40,748 nucleotides of DNA from an uncultured Flavobacteriales bacterium. GTDB lineage: Bacteria; Bacteroidota; Bacteroidia; Flavobacteriales; BACL11. The notes beneath the pieces were generated by a model that ran no database searches, was not told where the DNA came from, and saw only the letters and a list, made by a program, of their open reading frames with translations. The stretch is taken from NCBI GenBank assembly GCA_905181635.1, contig CAJIYM010000001.1, positions 1-40,748 of the forward strand, read 5' to 3'. A program made the translations under genes and the position numbers. Within the stretch, counting starts at the first letter, position 1, and each line of letters begins with the position of its first letter. Shown in pieces: positions 1 to 8,906 of this stretch.

Positions 1-2
1 CG

Positions 3-386
3 TATCCAACCTGGAATGGATATTATTTAGGTGCGTTATTTGCTAAACGAGATAATAATATGCAGTACACTCTTGAGGAAGTAAATGGTACTATTGGAAT
101 GAATGATACAGCTCTTGTGGCTATAAGATGTTATGTAAAATCTCCTTTCAATAGTGATGAATCAATCTATTTTGGAGGGTTTGATCCAAATGGTAATATT
201 TCTACAAATATGGCTTGGATTTATAAAAAAACTTATCAAAATACTTCTGTGAGTGAAATACCAACAACAAAACAAATAGTACGTATCGTAGATATCTTAG
301 GTAGAGAAACAAAAGAAATAAAAAATACTCTTTTATTCTACATATACAATGATGGTACGGTTGAGAAAAAAATAATTCTTGATTAA
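3..386 (+). CDS. Small T9SS cargo protein, C-terminal part (5' end outside window)
   Basis: The reading frame is open from the left edge of the window, so the methionine at position 60 is probably internal and the true start lies upstream. The visible ~127 residues have no enzyme motif I recognise. The last ~40 residues match, by eye, the C-termini of the proteins at 8907 and 22804: an IVDILGR motif, a variable linker, then LFYIYnDGtvEKKII. This resembles a compact type A T9SS sorting signal, so the protein is inferred to be exported through the type IX secretion system. It ends five bases before a strong intrinsic terminator, so it is the last gene of its transcript. The body of the protein cannot be assigned. 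Confidence 0.75.
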   Translation, partial: YPTWNGYYLGALFAKRDNNMQYTLEEVNGTIGMNDTALVAIRCYVKSPFNSDESIYFGGFDPNGNISTNMAWIYKKTYQNTSVSEIPTTKQIVRIVDILGRETKEIKNTLLFYIYNDGTVEKKIILD

Positions 387-390
387 ATAA

Positions 391-420
391 AAACCCACTC
401 AATTGAGTGGGTTTATTTTT
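391..420 (+). terminator. Intrinsic terminator after the first T9SS cargo gene
   Basis: A perfect 10-bp stem (AAACCCACTC / GAGTGGGTTT) with an AATT loop is followed by ATTTTT. Almost the same hairpin recurs at 9664 and 25586, and in decayed form at 25066. Confidence 0.9.
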
Positions 421-454
421 GGTGGGCCTTACGGTCCTAAGTTCGAACTTTTTT
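416..454 (+). repeat. Terminator-linked repeat block, copy 1
   Basis: Directly after the terminator hairpin comes a conserved block, GGTGGGCCTTACGGTCCTAA followed by AAGTTCGAACTT (a perfect 12-bp palindrome) and a T-run. Related blocks follow the terminators at 9688, 25090 and 25606, and a relic lies at 17536. GGGCC-TTAC-GGTCC can form a second small hairpin. Confidence 0.7.
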
Positions 455-468
455 AGCAAATTATTTCG

Positions 469-476
469 TAATTTTG
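469..476 (+). promoter_or_regulatory. Candidate -7 promoter element TAATTTTG
   Basis: This matches the Bacteroidota -7 consensus TAnnTTTG and lies 56 bp upstream of the regulator start at 533. No clear -33 TTTG is visible. Confidence 0.5.
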
Positions 477-532
477 TTTGAAGAAATAAACTTAATACAC
501 TTATCACCTCGTCATCAAACTTTAAAACTTTA

Positions 533-2299
533 ATGAAAAAAATCTTTTTCATATTATTGCTGTTTCCGGGCGTTGTAATTGGGCAGTTTGATTCTGATTC
601 GCTTTCGAATGTGCAGAGCAATGAGAGCTTGGAAACCCCAGAACAATATGAAAAAGCAAAGTCAATCTGGATTAAATTTCATTATTATTCCAGCATAAAT
701 CATTATGATTCTTGCATGTATTATGGCGACCTGTTCTTAAATCACCGGATTAAATACGGAACAGTCTATCATGCTATTTATGCATATCATCATAAAATAA
801 ACAATTTGAAGAAGTTCAATAAATTGAATGAAGCATTCAAGTTAACTCTCACCGCTTATGACCAATACTGCAATAAAAATATTGACAACATTAATTGTGA
901 AGATTGTCACTTAATATATGATCAATTGTCTCAATTTATGATTACGATAAAAAATTATCGCCAAGGAATTAATTACATTAATAACGGCTGCATTACTCAA
1001 AAAAATGAAATGCACTTTTATTTGAAGGCAAAATTATATGTATTGCTAGATGAGCCTGACAGTGCGCTAATACAAACATTGGAATCAATAAGAATAGCTC
1101 GAGTTCAAAATATCCCAAATAATTTAGTTGCTGCTTACAATCAACATGGCTTGATCAGTAAGAATTTAGAACGATACGATGACGCAATCTTTGCTTTTTC
1201 TGAAGCAATAAAATTAGTAGATAGTCTATCATTGGATGAAAGTAGATATGGCTATATTGTAGGGAATTTGGGATCATGTTATTATCAAAAGGGTGATTTT
1301 GATGCAGCATATAAGTACTTGCAGATAGATGCAGATAAAAGTAAAGAAAGAGATGCAGATAGGGAATCCTATTTAAATGCAGAAATTATGCTTGCTAAAA
1401 TAGACTTAAAAAGAAAGGATCATAAGTTAGCATTGCATAGATTAGATGTTATGATGGAGGTGCATGAATCACTTGTTAGGCCTCTTCAAAAGCTTACTGT
1501 TTTAGAGCTATATATGCAGGCTTTTAAATTAAGTGGTAATAAGTCTAAATATGAATTCTATCTCAAGCAGTGGATAGCTTTAATTAAAACCGAAGCCACG
1601 TTAAGTATTGATGCCAATCAAAATTTGACAGAAATTCTCTCAGCAAATGCACTAGAAGAAATAACCATACAAATAGAGAATGAAAAGCAATTATTGAGCC
1701 AACAACTAGTTATAAATGAACAAGAAAGTAGATTGCAAAAATGGGTATTAATTGCAGGAGCACTCTTTATTATATTAGTTACTTTCTTTTTCCTATCTCG
1801 CTACCGAAAAAGTGCTTTGTTAAAAGATACACTATTAAAATTAGCCAACAAAGAACAAGATTTCCTGAAATTAAAAGTTCAAGAAGAGAGTAGAAATGTT
1901 AAGCTTTTATCTCACGAGTTGATGATTAAACAAGACTTCTCCAAAAAAATTATAGATAAATTGGATCAAATAGAAGGCATTAACAAACCAACCTTAAAGA
2001 AAATTGAATTTTTTATAGATAATGAATTAGATGTCAAATCAACAAGAGCTCACGTTCAAAAAAGAATGGGAGACTTGAGCAGTAGCTTTTATGCAGATCT
2101 CAACATAAAACATGACAAACTAACTGATCTTGAACTTAAGTTGGCATCTATGGTAGTTATGAAGATGTCTAATAAAGAGATTGCAATAAGCAGAGGCATC
2201 ACGCTTGAATCTTCTAAAAAAGCCAAGAATAGATTGAAGAAGAAGTTAGGCGCTCCAGCAGATGGAGAATTGTTGTCATACCTAAATAGATTCCTATAG
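533..2299 (+). CDS. TPR-repeat, single-TM, helix-turn-helix regulator
   Basis: 588 residues. The first ~18 residues form a signal-peptide-like segment (MKKIFFILLLFPGVVIG). Residues ~40-380 are alpha-helical repeats of tetratricopeptide type, for example the stretch around SKNLERYDDAIFAFSEAIKL. A coiled region leads to one transmembrane helix (about 404-424, ending FFFLSRYRK). A cytoplasmic coiled coil follows, and the C-terminal ~60 residues look like a LuxR-type HTH (LTDLELKLASMVVMKMSNKE, then AISRGITLESSKKAKNRLKK). This layout is common in Bacteroidota and suggests a membrane-bound sensor-regulator with periplasmic TPRs and a cytoplasmic DNA-binding end. It sits between a small T9SS cargo gene and the beta-helix/LamG operon, so either could be a target, but that is inference. 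A second protein of this design is at 23452. Confidence 0.8.
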   Translation: MKKIFFILLLFPGVVIGQFDSDSLSNVQSNESLETPEQYEKAKSIWIKFHYYSSINHYDSCMYYGDLFLNHRIKYGTVYHAIYAYHHKINNLKKFNKLNEAFKLTLTAYDQYCNKNIDNINCEDCHLIYDQLSQFMITIKNYRQGINYINNGCITQKNEMHFYLKAKLYVLLDEPDSALIQTLESIRIARVQNIPNNLVAAYNQHGLISKNLERYDDAIFAFSEAIKLVDSLSLDESRYGYIVGNLGSCYYQKGDFDAAYKYLQIDADKSKERDADRESYLNAEIMLAKIDLKRKDHKLALHRLDVMMEVHESLVRPLQKLTVLELYMQAFKLSGNKSKYEFYLKQWIALIKTEATLSIDANQNLTEILSANALEEITIQIENEKQLLSQQLVINEQESRLQKWVLIAGALFIILVTFFFLSRYRKSALLKDTLLKLANKEQDFLKLKVQEESRNVKLLSHELMIKQDFSKKIIDKLDQIEGINKPTLKKIEFFIDNELDVKSTRAHVQKRMGDLSSSFYADLNIKHDKLTDLELKLASMVVMKMSNKEIAISRGITLESSKKAKNRLKKKLGAPADGELLSYLNRFL

Positions 2300-2310
2300 G
2301 TTATTCTAAA

Positions 2311-2345
2311 AAAAAGGGAATGTCACCCTTTAGTCACCCCTTTTT
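2311..2345 (+). terminator. Probable terminator after the TPR regulator
   Basis: AAAAAGGG (2311-2318) can pair with CCCTTTTT (2338-2345). A tighter alternative is AAAGGG with CCCTTT at 2326-2331. The A-rich upstream arm would also let it act on the minus strand. GTCACCC occurs twice in the loop region. Confidence 0.6.
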
Positions 2346-2370
2346 ATTTCTTCACTTAAAAAACTTATTA

Positions 2371-2378
2371 TATTTTTG
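2371..2378 (+). promoter_or_regulatory. Candidate -7 promoter element TATTTTTG
   Basis: Matches TAnnTTTG, 32 bp before the start codon at 2411. It is likely the promoter of the 2411-9659 run. Confidence 0.5.
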
Positions 2379-2410
2379 CTTAACTAAAAAATAAATCAAC
2401 AAACTAATTT

Positions 2411-3664
2411 ATGAAAAATCATATCATTAATTCCTTTTTAACTTTAATCTTTTTGTCATCTTCTGTTAAAGCTGCAGATTTTTTTGTTTATTCTAGTGCA
2501 CAAGCGCCAGATTACAGCACTATTCAATCTGCTGTTAATGCAGCAAGTAATAATGATAATATTTATATCGATTCTACTGTTTTTACAGAAAATGTGACAA
2601 TAGATAAATCACTTTCTTTTTACCCCCTAAATAAAGGTTCTAGATATACAATTAATGGTGGTTTGACACTTGACTTTGTAAATAATACTTCAATCTATAT
2701 TCAAGGACTTGATGGTGGTGGAATCTCATCTACTTTTAGTGGAATTAATACAGATTCTGCTACAATAATTATAAATGATTGTTATTTTACTGGCGTTGTT
2801 GATCTGAATACAAATTCTTCAATCCATTCATTTATTTACTATTCCAAATTTGATGCTAATGTTGAATTTGATCATGCAGAATTGATAGGTAATGATTTTA
2901 ATAATCAAGTGAGAGTATCAATAAATCAAGATGTTGTTACTAACCCTCCAAAGCTTAAAATCTACGCAAATTCATTCTATTTGTTTAATTCTCAAAATAA
3001 TTCATTCCATCAATTGGAAATTGATTTTGCAGAAAATGCTGATATCCATATTGCAAATAACATTTTTAATGGCTATAATAATCTTGGAGATAACATTCGT
3101 ATATTTGCAAGTAGTGGTATTTATGCAAATAATATATTAATAGAGAATAATACCATATATAAATCTAGTTCATCTACTTCAGTTTACGCAAAAAGAAATA
3201 TCAATGTACAATACTGTGATTTCTTAACAGTTCGAAATAACTATTTTAATAATCAAAATTCAGATAGACGAATCTCTTGTGCTTATGTTGGGGTTAGAAA
3301 TATAGAATCTAATGTTTGCAACCTACCATATGATTTCACTTACTGTTTGAGCAGTACTTGTGGTTCAATAATTTCTCAGAATAATCTAGAATCAAATTCT
3401 TTAAGTTATAATTCATCAACAGGTGTAGTAACATCAGCTTGGGGTGGTGGAATTGATAATGGAGCTGATATTTATGAATGTAGAGATATTGACAATACAA
3501 TAAATGATATTGGAACTTATGGAGGACCTCATTCTTGGAGTAATTATCATAATAATTCTAATTCTCCAGCTCAAATAATCGATTTAGAGATACCTTATTA
3601 TATGCTAGTTCTTCCAGGAACTATTCTGGAATTTAATTCAAAAGCAATTCATAAAAACGAATAA
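2411..3664 (+). CDS. Exported right-handed beta-helix protein
   Basis: 417 residues. An N-terminal signal peptide ends near VKAADFFV. The next stretch (about residues 25-60: YSSAQAPDYSTIQSAVNAAS, then NIYIDSTVFTENVTI) is the typical opening of a parallel beta-helix, pectate-lyase-like fold. The body is rich in asparagine ladders such as IYANNILIENNTIY. No catalytic residues were identified, and the C-terminus lacks an obvious T9SS signal. The stop codon TAA (3662-3664) shares its last A with the ATG of the next gene, so the two are probably translationally coupled and may act together at the cell surface. Substrate binding to polysaccharide is possible but unproven. Confidence 0.75.
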   Translation: MKNHIINSFLTLIFLSSSVKAADFFVYSSAQAPDYSTIQSAVNAASNNDNIYIDSTVFTENVTIDKSLSFYPLNKGSRYTINGGLTLDFVNNTSIYIQGLDGGGISSTFSGINTDSATIIINDCYFTGVVDLNTNSSIHSFIYYSKFDANVEFDHAELIGNDFNNQVRVSINQDVVTNPPKLKIYANSFYLFNSQNNSFHQLEIDFAENADIHIANNIFNGYNNLGDNIRIFASSGIYANNILIENNTIYKSSSSTSVYAKRNINVQYCDFLTVRNNYFNNQNSDRRISCAYVGVRNIESNVCNLPYDFTYCLSSTCGSIISQNNLESNSLSYNSSTGVVTSAWGGGIDNGADIYECRDIDNTINDIGTYGGPHSWSNYHNNSNSPAQIIDLEIPYYMLVLPGTILEFNSKAIHKNE

Positions 3665-5319
3665 TGATTGTAAGAAAATTAGTTCTAGTATTTTGTCTTT
3701 TTTGTTCTGTTTTGTTGTCTGCTCAGATAACAGTTCCTAGCAACTCGATAACTTTAGGAGAATATTTTTGGGATACAGATCCAGGAGAGGGGAATGGTAC
3801 TCCTTTAGTTGCTTTTGATGGTAATTGGGATGAGAGTATGGAAAGTGTTTCAGAGTCTATATCTAGTTTGCTATTTAATGGTTATCATACCTTTAATATT
3901 AGAGTAAAAGATGCTGATGGAGTATGGAGTAGCATTTTTAGCAATGTTATATATTTTGATCAACTACAGTCTTTAAGCGCTTCTGATTTTGATTTAACTC
4001 AAGGAGAATATTTTTGGGATACAGATCCAGGAGAGGGGAATGGTACTCCTTTAGTTGCTTTTGATGGTAATTGGGATGAGAGTATGGAAAGTGTTTCAGA
4101 GTCTATATCTAGTTTGCTATTTAATGGTTATCATACCTTTAATATTAGAGTAAAAGATGCTGATGGAGTATGGAGTAGCATTTTTAGCAATGTTATATAT
4201 TTTGATCAACTACAGTCTTTAAGCGCTTCTGATTTTGATTTAACTCAAGGAGAATATTTTTGGGATACAGATCCAGGAGAGGGGAATGGTACTCCTTTAG
4301 TTGCTTTTGATGGTAATTGGGATGAGAGTATGGAAAGTGTTTCAGAGTCTATATCTAGTTTGCTATTTAATGGTTATCATACCTTTAATATTAGAGTAAA
4401 AGATGCTGATGGAGTATGGAGTAGCATTTTTAGCAATGTTATATATTTTAATGATCCTTCAATAATTTACGGTTGTACAGATAGTGCTGCTCTTAATTAT
4501 GTTCCTTTAGCAACATTAGATGATGGTTCATGTTCTTACCCTTGTTTACCTGATACTTCTTTTACTTATATTAATGTAAATGACAGTTTAGTTTGGAATG
4601 GAATTACTTATGATAGCAGTGGTACCTATACTTATAATGGTTCTTCTACAATTAATAATTCTTCTGCAAGCCTTGATGGTATTAATGATTACATTAATGT
4701 CGGCAACAATAGTGTATTAAATATTGATAATTCAGTAACTATTGAAGCCTGGATTAACCCTGCGAATTTGTCTAACCGTCATGCAATTTATTCAACAAGA
4801 AAGAATAACGATCCTGGATCATTTCAACTTGAAATAGGAATTCATCTCGGAACAAATTATGTTGCAGTTACTGGGGTTAATACTAATGTAGCTATTACAA
4901 GTAGTAATTTAATAAATACTAACAGTGGATGGGTACATATTGCTTATACTAGAGATGGTGTAGGCGATAATCATCAAATTTATATTAATGGAATACCGCA
5001 GATAATCAATACTTATCCCTATACATTTATTAATAATAATGCTTCAAAAGAAATAGGACGTGGGATTAGCCTATTGCAATATTATGACGGTCAAATAGAT
5101 CAAGTTAGCATTTGGAATATTGCACTATCTCAACAAGAAATTCAAAATTATATGAACTGCTCACCTCAGGGAAATGAAGTAGGTCTAGTTGGCTATTGGA
5201 ACTTTGAAGAAGGTAGTGGTAATACTGCTTATGACCAAACTTCCAATGGAAATGATGGAATCATTAATGGAGCTACTTATGATACAAATGTGCCATGCAC
5301 AATCTTGTCAATTAACTAA
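3664..5319 (+). CDS. Giant LamG/T9SS surface protein, N-terminal fragment (frameshifted)
   Basis: 551 residues. A signal peptide (ending LLSAQITV) is followed by three identical 82-residue repeats beginning GEYFWDTDPGEGNGTPLVAF (nt 3757-4449). Next come a GCTDSAALNYVPLATLDDGS module and a LamG/concanavalin-like domain from about residue 330 (SLDGINDYINVGNNSVLNID ... VTIEAWINPA, ending near GLVGYWNFEEGSGN). The frame then breaks. By comparison with the paralogous stretch near 6114, position 5297 carries one extra G, after which the frame ends early at 5319. The intact gene would run to 8887. Likely a secreted, possibly carbohydrate- or surface-binding protein. The indel may be natural or an assembly error. 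Confidence 0.75.
   Translation: MIVRKLVLVFCLFCSVLLSAQITVPSNSITLGEYFWDTDPGEGNGTPLVAFDGNWDESMESVSESISSLLFNGYHTFNIRVKDADGVWSSIFSNVIYFDQLQSLSASDFDLTQGEYFWDTDPGEGNGTPLVAFDGNWDESMESVSESISSLLFNGYHTFNIRVKDADGVWSSIFSNVIYFDQLQSLSASDFDLTQGEYFWDTDPGEGNGTPLVAFDGNWDESMESVSESISSLLFNGYHTFNIRVKDADGVWSSIFSNVIYFNDPSIIYGCTDSAALNYVPLATLDDGSCSYPCLPDTSFTYINVNDSLVWNGITYDSSGTYTYNGSSTINNSSASLDGINDYINVGNNSVLNIDNSVTIEAWINPANLSNRHAIYSTRKNNDPGSFQLEIGIHLGTNYVAVTGVNTNVAITSSNLINTNSGWVHIAYTRDGVGDNHQIYINGIPQIINTYPYTFINNNASKEIGRGISLLQYYDGQIDQVSIWNIALSQQEIQNYMNCSPQGNEVGLVGYWNFEEGSGNTAYDQTSNGNDGIINGATYDTNVPCTILSIN
3757..4449 (+). repeat. Three tandem 246-bp coding repeats
   Basis: Units start at 3757, 4003 and 4249, an exact 246-bp period (82 codons). 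They appear identical at nucleotide level, including third positions. The third unit diverges after 4449. This points to recent duplication or gene conversion. Confidence 0.95.
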
Positions 5320-8300
5320 TAGTAATGGCTGTGATAGTATAGCAGTACTTAATTTAACTATTAATCAATCAGATACTTCCTATACCAATATTACAGCTTG
5401 TGATAGTGCGGTTTGGAATGGAACAACTTATACCCAAAGTGGTACATATTCTTATTGTGGTAGCAGTTCTTCTGCAAGCAATAATTACTCTATGAGTTTT
5501 GATGGATTGGATGATTACATACCATTAAACTACATAGATTTGAGTACTGACTTTACCATCTTTCTTAATTTTAAAGCTAATTACACAAGTGGAGATTATT
5601 GGCAGCCAATAATATCTAATATTTGGAATACTTATGGTTTCTTACTTTATCAATATTATAATCCTAGCGATGGACTAACTTATTTAAAATGTTGGAATGG
5701 TAGTTCTGCTACATTCTTATCAAATCTATCGTTAAATACATTCTATTCATTGACATTGAAATATAGTAATGGTTATCTATCAGCATATTTAGATGGAACT
5801 TTAGTTTATGCTGGCTCAATGAATATTCTTTATAGTCCTGCTCCAAATTTTTTAATTGGAGCAAGATATGATCCCAATGGATCGATACACCCTGCTGATT
5901 ATTTTACCGGAAATTTAGATAATTTTTCATACTGGAATACACCACTATCTATGCAAGAAATTCAAGATTACATGAACTGTCCACCAATAGGAACTGAAGC
6001 AGGTTTAGTTGGCTATTGGAATTTTGAGCAAGGTCCTGGAAGCACAGATGTATTAGATCAAACATCGAATGGAAATAATGGAACAATAAATGGAGCTACT
6101 TATGACACAAATGTGCCATCACAATCTTGCTCCTTAACTAATGCTAATGGTTGCGATAGTATAGCTATACTTAATTTAACTATTAATCAATCAGATACTT
6201 CATACACCAACATTACTAATTGTGATTCTTATACATGGTCAGTAAATGGAACTACATATACTCAGACTGGAACTTATACTGATGTAAGTACGAATTCTTC
6301 AGGTTGTACAGAGACTGAGATTTTAGTACTTACAATAAATAACAGTACAACCAATACTAATTACTTGCCATCAAATGGTTTAGTTGGCTGGTGGCCTTTT
6401 AATGGCAATGCAAATGATGAAAGTGGAAATGCGTATAATGGCACTGTTAATGGCGCAGCACTAACTACTGATAGATTAGGTGCTACTAATTCAGCATATT
6501 CATTTAATGGTAACAGTGCTTTTATTCAAACCCCCACTTCTGCTGTAAATTTCCCTTCGGGCTTTACTATAAGTGTTTGGGCAAAAGTTTTAGGTGCAAA
6601 TACAAATACAAATTGTTCTTTTGGATGTGCTGAATTTCTTGTAACAAAAGGGGATGATGGGCAAAGTGGGCGTATTAGTATTCAGTATTCTCAAGACACC
6701 GGAGGAGAAACTTTTGCGGGGGTAACTGATTATAGTTTATCTGTGAGTTCTTTAACACAATATCCATTTCCTCAACCAAATTGGCATCATGTAGTATATA
6801 CATTTGATAATACGAATTACAAAATTTATCTTGATGGATTGCTAATGAATACGATAGCTTCAACAACTGCTATTCCTAATCTGGCAAGCGATATCGTTTT
6901 CGGAAAGATGCCTAATAACACATCCTACCCTTATTATTTTAATGGCTATTTAGACGACATCGGTATTTGGAATCATGCATTAACCCCAGGAGAAATAACT
7001 AATTTATACAGTGCAGTTAATTTTGCCTCCCCTACAGGAACTCATACAATAACAGAATGTGACGCTTACACATGGATTGACGGAAACACCTACACAACAA
7101 GTAACAACACAGCTACTTTTACTATTTTTGGAGGTGCTTCAAGTGGATGTGATTCTATTGTAAACCTTGATTTAACAATTCTTAACTCCTCTACAGGAAC
7201 GGATACAAGAACAGAATGTGATTCTTATACATGGTCTGTAAATGGAACTACATATACTCAGAGTGGAACTTATACTGATGTAAGTACGAATTCTTCAGGC
7301 TGTACAGATACTGAGATTTTAGTACTTACAATAAATAACAGTACAACCAATACTACGACAATTACTGATTGTGATTCTTATGCATGGTCAGTAAATGGAA
7401 CTACATATACTCAGAGTGGAACTTATACTGATGTAAGTACGAATTCTTCAGGCTGTACAGATACTGAGATTTTAGTACTTACAATAAATAACAGTACAAC
7501 CAATACTACGACAATTACTGATTGTGATTCTTATACATGGTCAGTAAATGGAACTACATATACTCAGAGTGGAACTTATACTGATGTAAGTACGAATTCT
7601 TCAGGCTGTACAGATACTGAGATTTTAGTACTTACAATAAATAACAGTACAACCAATACTACGACAATTACTGATTGTGATTCTTATGCATGGTCAGTAA
7701 ATGGAACTACATATACTCAGAGTGGAACTTATACTGATGTAAGTACGAATTCTTCAGGCTGTACAGATACTGAGATTTTAGTACTTACAATAAATAACAG
7801 TACAACCAATACTACGACAATTACTGATTGTGATTCTTATACATGGTCAGTAAATGGAACTACATATACTCAGAGTGGAACTTATACTGATGTAAGTACG
7901 AATTCTTCAGGCTGTACAGATACTGAGATTTTAGTACTTACAATAAATAACAGTACAACCAATACTACGACAATTACTGATTGTGATTCTTATACATGGT
8001 CAGTAAATGGAACTACATATACTCAGAGTGGAACTTATACTGATGTAAGTACGAATTCTTCAGGCTGTACAGATACTGAGATTTTAGTACTTACAATAAA
8101 TAACAGTACAACCAATACTACGACAATTACTGATTGTGATTCTTATACATGGTCAGTAAATGGAACTACATATACTCAGAGTGGAACTTATACTGATGTA
8201 AGTACGAATTCTTCAGGCTGTACAGATACTGAGATTTTAGTACTTATAATTAACAATTCAATATCATTAACTAATACTGTAAGTATCTGTTTTGGGGATA

Positions 8301-8887
8301 GTATAACTTTAGGTAGCAATACATATTCTCAAACAGGAATTTATACTGATGTATTTACTGCAGTAAACGGATGTGATAGTATTATTACAACTAACTTAAA
8401 TGTCTCACAGCAGATTATCACTATTATATCTCAACTTGGAATGGATATAAATGTTAATCCAACTGGAGGTAATATGCCTTATGTATATGAGTGGAATACT
8501 GGTGAAATAATTCAACAGATCACTCCTTTAGTAGATGGAGATTATTGGGTAATAGTAACTGATGCTAATGGATGTGTATCAGATACTTCTTTCTTTAAAG
8601 TTGATTGGATACATACAAGTGTTGAAGATTTTAATATTGATAGACTTAGTATTTATCCAAATCCAAGTAGAGATATATTTAATATTGAGTTCACAAGTTT
8701 ATTAAGACAGAATTTAGAGATTAGAATTATTAATTCTATTGGGGAGATAATTTATTTAGAAAATTTAGAAAATTATACTGGAGAGTATTCTAAAGCTATA
8801 AATTTAAAAGAGTATTCTAAAGCTTTTTATTTCTTAGAGATTACAACTAATGATGGGATTATAAATAAGAAACTTATTTTGCAATAA
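5189..8887 (+). CDS. Giant LamG/T9SS surface protein, C-terminal fragment (continues gene at 3664)
   Basis: This is the +1-frame continuation of the 3664 gene. Only sequence from about 5297 onward is real coding, so the first ~36 residues of this frame are out-of-frame shadow. In order: a QSCQLTNSNGCDSIAVLNLT linker; a second LamG-like domain (about nt 5460-6120); a third LamG domain (about 6360-7020, GLVGWWPFNGNANDESGNAY); seven 51-residue repeats CDSYTWSVNGTTYTQSGTYT... (7217-8246); a final repeat-like module with an SprB-like segment (VNPTGGNMPYVYEWNTGEII); and a type A T9SS sorting domain (IYPNPSRDIFNIEF ... NDGIINKKLILQ). The combined protein would be about 1,740 residues. The T9SS tail indicates export and surface attachment or release. 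Its exact ligand is unknown. Confidence 0.75.
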   Translation: MAIGTLKKVVVILLMTKLPMEMMESLMELLMIQMCHAQSCQLTNSNGCDSIAVLNLTINQSDTSYTNITACDSAVWNGTTYTQSGTYSYCGSSSSASNNYSMSFDGLDDYIPLNYIDLSTDFTIFLNFKANYTSGDYWQPIISNIWNTYGFLLYQYYNPSDGLTYLKCWNGSSATFLSNLSLNTFYSLTLKYSNGYLSAYLDGTLVYAGSMNILYSPAPNFLIGARYDPNGSIHPADYFTGNLDNFSYWNTPLSMQEIQDYMNCPPIGTEAGLVGYWNFEQGPGSTDVLDQTSNGNNGTINGATYDTNVPSQSCSLTNANGCDSIAILNLTINQSDTSYTNITNCDSYTWSVNGTTYTQTGTYTDVSTNSSGCTETEILVLTINNSTTNTNYLPSNGLVGWWPFNGNANDESGNAYNGTVNGAALTTDRLGATNSAYSFNGNSAFIQTPTSAVNFPSGFTISVWAKVLGANTNTNCSFGCAEFLVTKGDDGQSGRISIQYSQDTGGETFAGVTDYSLSVSSLTQYPFPQPNWHHVVYTFDNTNYKIYLDGLLMNTIASTTAIPNLASDIVFGKMPNNTSYPYYFNGYLDDIGIWNHALTPGEITNLYSAVNFASPTGTHTITECDAYTWIDGNTYTTSNNTATFTIFGGASSGCDSIVNLDLTILNSSTGTDTRTECDSYTWSVNGTTYTQSGTYTDVSTNSSGCTDTEILVLTINNSTTNTTTITDCDSYAWSVNGTTYTQSGTYTDVSTNSSGCTDTEILVLTINNSTTNTTTITDCDSYTWSVNGTTYTQSGTYTDVSTNSSGCTDTEILVLTINNSTTNTTTITDCDSYAWSVNGTTYTQSGTYTDVSTNSSGCTDTEILVLTINNSTTNTTTITDCDSYTWSVNGTTYTQSGTYTDVSTNSSGCTDTEILVLTINNSTTNTTTITDCDSYTWSVNGTTYTQSGTYTDVSTNSSGCTDTEILVLTINNSTTNTTTITDCDSYTWSVNGTTYTQSGTYTDVSTNSSGCTDTEILVLIINNSISLTNTVSICFGDSITLGSNTYSQTGIYTDVFTAVNGCDSIITTNLNVSQQIITIISQLGMDINVNPTGGNMPYVYEWNTGEIIQQITPLVDGDYWVIVTDANGCVSDTSFFKVDWIHTSVEDFNIDRLSIYPNPSRDIFNIEFTSLLRQNLEIRIINSIGEIIYLENLENYTGEYSKAINLKEYSKAFYFLEITTNDGIINKKLILQ
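7217..8246 (+). repeat. Seven tandem 153-bp coding repeats
   Basis: Units start at 7217, 7370, 7523, 7676, 7829, 7982 and 8135, each 153 bp (51 codons) and nearly identical. Units 2 and 4 read CDSYAW and the others CDSYTW, which hints at block duplication. A diverged relative lies at 6221. Confidence 0.95.
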
Positions 8888-8906
8888 ATATTAATTAAAA
8901 AAAATT

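Noticed and set aside
7217-8246. CRISPR-like array
   Set aside because: The repeats are contiguous, in frame and code for a surface protein; there are no spacers.
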